From Methanoperedens sp049303315 (lineage in GTDB: Archaea; Halobacteriota; Methanosarcinia; Methanosarcinales; Methanoperedenaceae), in contig JBAQMZ010000018.1 of assembly GCA_049303315.1 (NCBI GenBank), positions 1-15,916 on the forward strand: a DNA stretch of 15,916 nucleotides. Direction: 5' to 3'. A program made the translations under genes and the position numbers. The notes beneath the pieces were generated by a model. The model saw nothing but the letters and a program-made list of their open reading frames with translations, had not been told where the DNA came from and ran no database searches. The first letter of the stretch is position 1, and the number at the start of each line of letters is the position of its first letter. Shown piece after piece: positions 13,539 through 15,916 of the stretch.

Positions 13539-14402
13539 TCAGATAAGCGGTCTTGGCTGCTTCTCATCAGGCTGCACAGGCAGTTTCATCGTATTTATCA
13601 GGATTGGGTCTGTGACCTCTTTTGCCCTTTCAAGCAGCAGCTCTTTCCCGCATTGCGTGATTGCGAATATGGGTATGGCTGTGCCGAACTGCGCTACCGT
13701 CTTCCCTGTGATACATCCGCGAATCCACTTTGAAGTGCATCCCGTGGTCATATCCACAAGGTTCAGGAATTCCTTTGCTTCATCCTCAGGCAACCCGGTT
13801 GTATGAACGCCAAAACCGATGACCTGTACTTTGTGTTTCTTCTCAAGCTCCCGGATAGCCCGCATATCTTTTGCATTCGTGACAGAGACGCCTATATTCT
13901 TGTAACCAAGTTCAATGGCTTTTTTCACACCTTCCACCTGGTCAAGCGCCGCAGTTTTCGGGTCAAGTACGATTCCGCCCACTTCCTCTATCCGTTCAAT
14001 GAGCTTCGGTATCGGCGTAGTCTCAATAAGCCCGGAGATGCGCGAACCCATACCCTGCGCCAGTTTGGGATTACTGGTAATCACCGTGCCAGCGCCGTCG
14101 CATGCGGTCACGCAGGTGTCCAAAAGTCCCCGGCGCAGTCCTGTCATGAAGGTCTCGCTTGCCCCGAATCCCACGAAAATCTCCATCTCAATGGCCCTAT
14201 CTTCCGTGAACAAACCGAAGTCTTTAATCCTGAACTCGATATTTTCCTTTGCGGTTTTTGATGTGAATTTTTTAATTCCACGGACTTTATCGAATATGGG
14301 GCAGTATTCAGTCTGCGGTTCCCCGGCTTCAACGACTTTCCCGCTCTCAACGACCACGCGGGTCTTCCCGAGAGCTTCCATTACATGCCTGTCTTTTGTC
14401 AT
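13539..14402 (-). CDS. Methanogenesis marker protein 8 (DUF2099)
   Basis: A 287-aa protein that I recognise as methanogenesis marker 8, a family found almost only in methanogens and their methane-oxidising relatives, of unsettled function. Segments: RHVMEALGKTRVVVESGKVV (5-24), TEYCPIFDKVRGI (31-43), FVGFGASETFMTGLRRGLLD (76-95), TACDGAGTVITSNPKLAQGMG (99-119), GFGVHTTGLPEDEAK (196-210) and DMTTGCTSKWIRGC (217-230). Cysteines at 34, 97, 101, 222, 230 and 251 could bind a metal or cluster. No signal peptide or membrane helix. A TATA box (minus-strand cttataaaaat, 14451-14461) predicts a 27-base leader. It is probably followed by the COG2426 gene. Confidence 0.92.
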   Translation of the reverse strand: MTKDRHVMEALGKTRVVVESGKVVEAGEPQTEYCPIFDKVRGIKKFTSKTAKENIEFRIKDFGLFTEDRAIEMEIFVGFGASETFMTGLRRGLLDTCVTACDGAGTVITSNPKLAQGMGSRISGLIETTPIPKLIERIEEVGGIVLDPKTAALDQVEGVKKAIELGYKNIGVSVTNAKDMRAIRELEKKHKVQVIGFGVHTTGLPEDEAKEFLNLVDMTTGCTSKWIRGCITGKTVAQFGTAIPIFAITQCGKELLLERAKEVTDPILINTMKLPVQPDEKQPRPLI

Positions 14403-14450
14403 GGTGATTTATATTGTTCCTGAGGGTATTAATCATTAAGATATTGACAA

Positions 14451-14478
14451 ATTTTTATAAGTTGAGGCAAAATTTGCC
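14451..14478 (-). promoter_or_regulatory. Promoter of marker 8 with an adjoining palindrome
   Basis: On the minus strand the TATA-like cttataaaaat is directly preceded by the dyad ggcaaaatttgcc (14466-14478; 6-bp arms with one central base), in or next to the expected BRE. A palindrome at this place is where archaeal activators or repressors often bind, but no regulator can be named. Confidence 0.4.
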
Positions 14479-14534
14479 CTGATTTTTGCTCGTTTTGAAT
14501 TAGTCACATACAACCAAGGCTGATGTACAATCTC

Positions 14535-15338
14535 TTACATCTTGGAATTACCGTCAGGTAGCTTCTCTTCAATTTTCAAGACAAGTTCATGCATAAACTC
14601 AGCATCTTTTTCCGATTTTTTGATTTCTTTGCGGAATTCGACTGTTTTATACATATAGTAAAGACCAAAAACCATTATGATAACACCAATAACAGTGAAC
14701 GCTATTTTTGGCACAGAAGATAAATCACCTGCGAGAAAAACAGATATTCCTATAATGAAGAGTGTTACAGCGATTGCAAATAAACTAATAAAATAAGAGT
14801 TAGAAGAGTTTTTCGATTCACTCTTTGAGATAAGTGATTCGGTGTACTTCTGTATATATCTTAATTGATTCCCTTTTGTGACCGCCTTGATAGAGGGAGT
14901 GTCAGTGTCTTCTATCCTAATCGCTTCTTCAACTATATCCCTCAAGCATCTAAAATCCATTTCTTTTTCAGCTTCTTGACTCATATATCCATGTTCCTCC
15001 CTTCTATCTTTTCTTAATTCTATCAAATCGTAATAAAGCCTAGTCCAACTTGGAAATTCTCGGTTGATTATAATCAGAATAAAAACTATATAAATACCTA
15101 ATAAAATAATTTTTTGCCATTCGTTTGAAAAATTTAAAAACATGGCAGTCAATGCCGTTATGAGAATAGCACCAGGAAAAAATGTAGTTGATTCGTGCTT
15201 GGCTATTTCTAAAGCATCATTAAGAATATTCTCATCGCTACATACCTTTTTTAACTTTTCCAACCTCTTCTCAATGTCTTTTTCCTTTATCATTTCTTTT
15301 CTTATTTCATTGAGTTTTTCGTAAAGGCTTTTCACCAT
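14535..15338 (-). CDS. Unrecognised four-helix membrane protein with charged coiled-coil ends
   Basis: I do not recognise a family. The 267 aa contain a charged helical N-terminus (1-33), a hydrophobic pair at about 53-70 (FFPGAILITALTAMF) and 76-92 (KIILLGIYIVFILIII), a soluble charged middle (95-178), a second pair at about 181-203 (YFISLFAIAVTLFIIGISV) and 209-230 (AFTVIGVIIMVFGLYYMY), and a charged C-terminus. The two hairpins separated by a cytoplasmic domain resemble small SLATT/effector-type membrane proteins in layout, but that is only shape. Its codons are richer in A/T than those of its neighbours, which may mean transfer. aggggcgat lies 6-14 bases before the ATG, and TATA-like sequences at 15370-15399 precede it. 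No partner gene lies within the window. Confidence 0.65.
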   Translation of the reverse strand: MVKSLYEKLNEIRKEMIKEKDIEKRLEKLKKVCSDENILNDALEIAKHESTTFFPGAILITALTAMFLNFSNEWQKIILLGIYIVFILIIINREFPSWTRLYYDLIELRKDRREEHGYMSQEAEKEMDFRCLRDIVEEAIRIEDTDTPSIKAVTKGNQLRYIQKYTESLISKSESKNSSNSYFISLFAIAVTLFIIGISVFLAGDLSSVPKIAFTVIGVIIMVFGLYYMYKTVEFRKEIKKSEKDAEFMHELVLKIEEKLPDGNSKM

Positions 15339-15400
15339 CTTTATCGCCCCTTTTTACACATCCTAATTGTATATTAATATATCTTAGAATTTATATAGCA
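15339..15400 (-). promoter_or_regulatory. Promoter and Shine-Dalgarno of the membrane protein
   Basis: On the minus strand the AT-rich boxes gctatataaatt (15388-15399) and atatattaatat (15371-15382) are followed by aggggcgat before the ATG. The outer box leaves a leader of about 28 bases that keeps the ribosome binding site. Confidence 0.4.
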
Positions 15401-15636
15401 AATAAAGCTCAGCAAACCTTGCGATTTTTATTTTCATAAAAATCCATCTCACCATTTTTCGGTCAATTGTTGTATCTTCGCCAAGCCGATACAATCCCTC
15501 ATCTCCATTCCTCCCGCACTCCGAGCCTCTCCTTCCCTCCGACCCCGACCCGCCCTGCTGCAAGTGCGCGCCCCCCCACTGCGGTTTCAGACGCGATGAT
15601 GAAGATAACAACCTTTTCCCATGCTCACCGATTCAT
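15400..15636. other. Gene-free stretch with a pyrimidine-rich tract
   Basis: No convincing gene. From about 15487 to 15583 the plus strand is strongly biased to C and T, with a run of seven C at 15571-15577. The only long minus-strand frame here (15384-15611) encodes Gly/Ser/Arg-rich low-complexity sequence of no recognisable family. The tract may be a decayed repeat or a strand-asymmetric structural element. Confidence 0.4.
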
Positions 15637-15639
15637 TTA

Positions 15640-15669
15640 ATCTGCGTTCATTTGCGTTTATCTGCGGTT
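15640..15669. repeat. Three tandem 10-bp degenerate units (atctgcgttc type)
   Basis: Units atctgcgttc (15640-15649), atttgcgttt (15650-15659) and atctgcggtt (15660-15669) follow one another without gaps, then a run of nine T (15672-15680). The 10-bp period is one DNA helical turn. Similar word strings are, from memory, scattered in intergenic DNA of unrelated prokaryotes. Confidence 0.65.
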
Positions 15670-15771
15670 CGTTTTTTTTTCAGAAACATGCCTGCATCGG
15701 GTTCATATCGGCGCGCCGAACTGTTGAAATATGTGATGTATGTTGAAGTGCAGAATCAATTAATATTATTA

Positions 15772-15840
15772 CTCTGTGTCCTCTGTGCTCTGGTATGAAA
15801 AAGTGTAAAAACCACATAGTGGAACACAGATGACACGGAT
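15772..15840. repeat. ctctgtg microrepeat and its imperfect inverted counterpart
   Basis: ctctgtgtc (15772-15780) and ctctgtgct (15781-15789) are tandem, then ctggt. About 17 bases later, accacatagtgg (a small hairpin, 15811-15822) and acacagatgacacggat (15824-15840) resemble the reverse complement of the same words. The whole could form a long imperfect hairpin. Confidence 0.5.
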
Positions 15841-15915
15841 AAACTGAAACCTCAGTTTACACGGTATAGGGCATGCTTTGCATGCCCTTCTTTGATAAAA
15901 CTTTCTTAAAGTTTT
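15812..15915. repeat. Chain of perfect short hairpins at the window end
   Basis: Four inverted repeats follow one another: 15812-15815/15819-15822 (ccac/gtgg), 15840-15847/15852-15859 (taaactga/tcagttta), 15868-15876/15880-15888 (agggcatgc/gcatgccct) and 15897-15904/15908-15915 (aaaacttt/aaagtttt). Loops are 3-4 bases. Arms are unrelated in sequence, as in the chain at 8-160, and both chains have gacacg just before their first long stem. The chain probably continues past the window. Confidence 0.6.
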
Positions 15916-15916
15916 T

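Noticed and set aside
14522..14541. Small hairpin gatgta/tacatc over the membrane-protein stop
   Set aside because: Only six pairs and no T-run after it; within chance for this AT-rich stretch.
15384..15611. 75-aa minus-strand open frame
   Set aside because: Low-complexity Gly/Ser/Arg sequence read from the pyrimidine-rich tract, without a ribosome binding site or a recognisable family; most likely chance.
1..15916. CRISPR arrays, tRNA, rRNA, transposases or integrase sites
   Set aside because: No regularly spaced identical repeats, cloverleaf with a CCA-proximal GGTTCRA-type loop, rRNA core words or transposase motifs were seen; the hairpin chains have differing arms and are not CRISPR repeats.

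Overview
This window looks like the chromosome of a euryarchaeon in the broad Methanosarcinales / ANME-2 neighbourhood. The information-processing genes are archaeal: exosome Rrp4/Rrp41/Rrp42, the proteasome alpha subunit, SBDS, L37Ae, RpoP, Brix, TFB, Gar1 and Pop5. Three further genes point to methanogenic-type C1 metabolism: an MfnB-like methanofuran biosynthesis enzyme, an MptE-like pterin pyrophosphokinase and methanogenesis marker protein 8. I cannot fix the genus from sequence alone. A methanogen or an anaerobic methane oxidiser such as Candidatus Methanoperedens is my best inference.

Layout. (1) 1-160 is a chain of unrelated short hairpins, the last of which ends on the pop5 start codon. 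(2) 159-6373 (+) is the classical archaeal RNA-processing/proteasome superoperon: pop5, psmA, SBDS, rrp4, rrp41, rrp42, rpl37ae, rpoP (a 45-aa gene), Brix, and then a Vms1/ANKZF1-type (VLRF1) peptidyl-tRNA hydrolase. Most junctions are a few bases or overlap. (3) 6397/6415-6663 (+) is a small cysteine-rich protein that runs to within 1 bp of the convergent mptE. (4) 6665-8715 (-) holds gar1, tfb and mptE, with a likely terminator between tfb and mptE. (5) 8768-11076 (-) is a two-gene NAD/ADP-ribose unit: nicotinate phosphoribosyltransferase and ADP-ribosylglycohydrolase. (6) 11170-11532 (+) is a DUF1284 cysteine protein. (7) 11581-13012 is a divergent pair, a HisA-like TIM barrel (-) and mfnB (+), with only 34 bp between the starts. 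(8) 13035-14402 (-) is methanogenesis marker 8 followed by a COG2426-type small membrane protein, with a perfect 18-bp palindrome between them. (9) 14535-15338 (-) is an unrecognised four-helix membrane protein with A/T-rich codons. (10) 15339-15916 has no convincing gene. It carries a pyrimidine-rich tract, two microrepeats built from about 9-10-bp words, and another chain of hairpins like the one at the window start.

How it fits together: region 2 couples pre-tRNA processing, RNA decay, proteolysis, ribosome maturation and, through the Vms1-like enzyme, release of nascent chains from stalled ribosomes. Regions 4 and 7-8 contribute tetrahydromethanopterin and methanofuran synthesis and a methanogenesis marker. 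No CRISPR array, tRNA, rRNA, insertion sequence or transposase was seen. The points most worth follow-up are the Vms1-type release factor at the end of the exosome/proteasome operon, the HisA-like partner of mfnB, and the hairpin-chain elements at both window ends.
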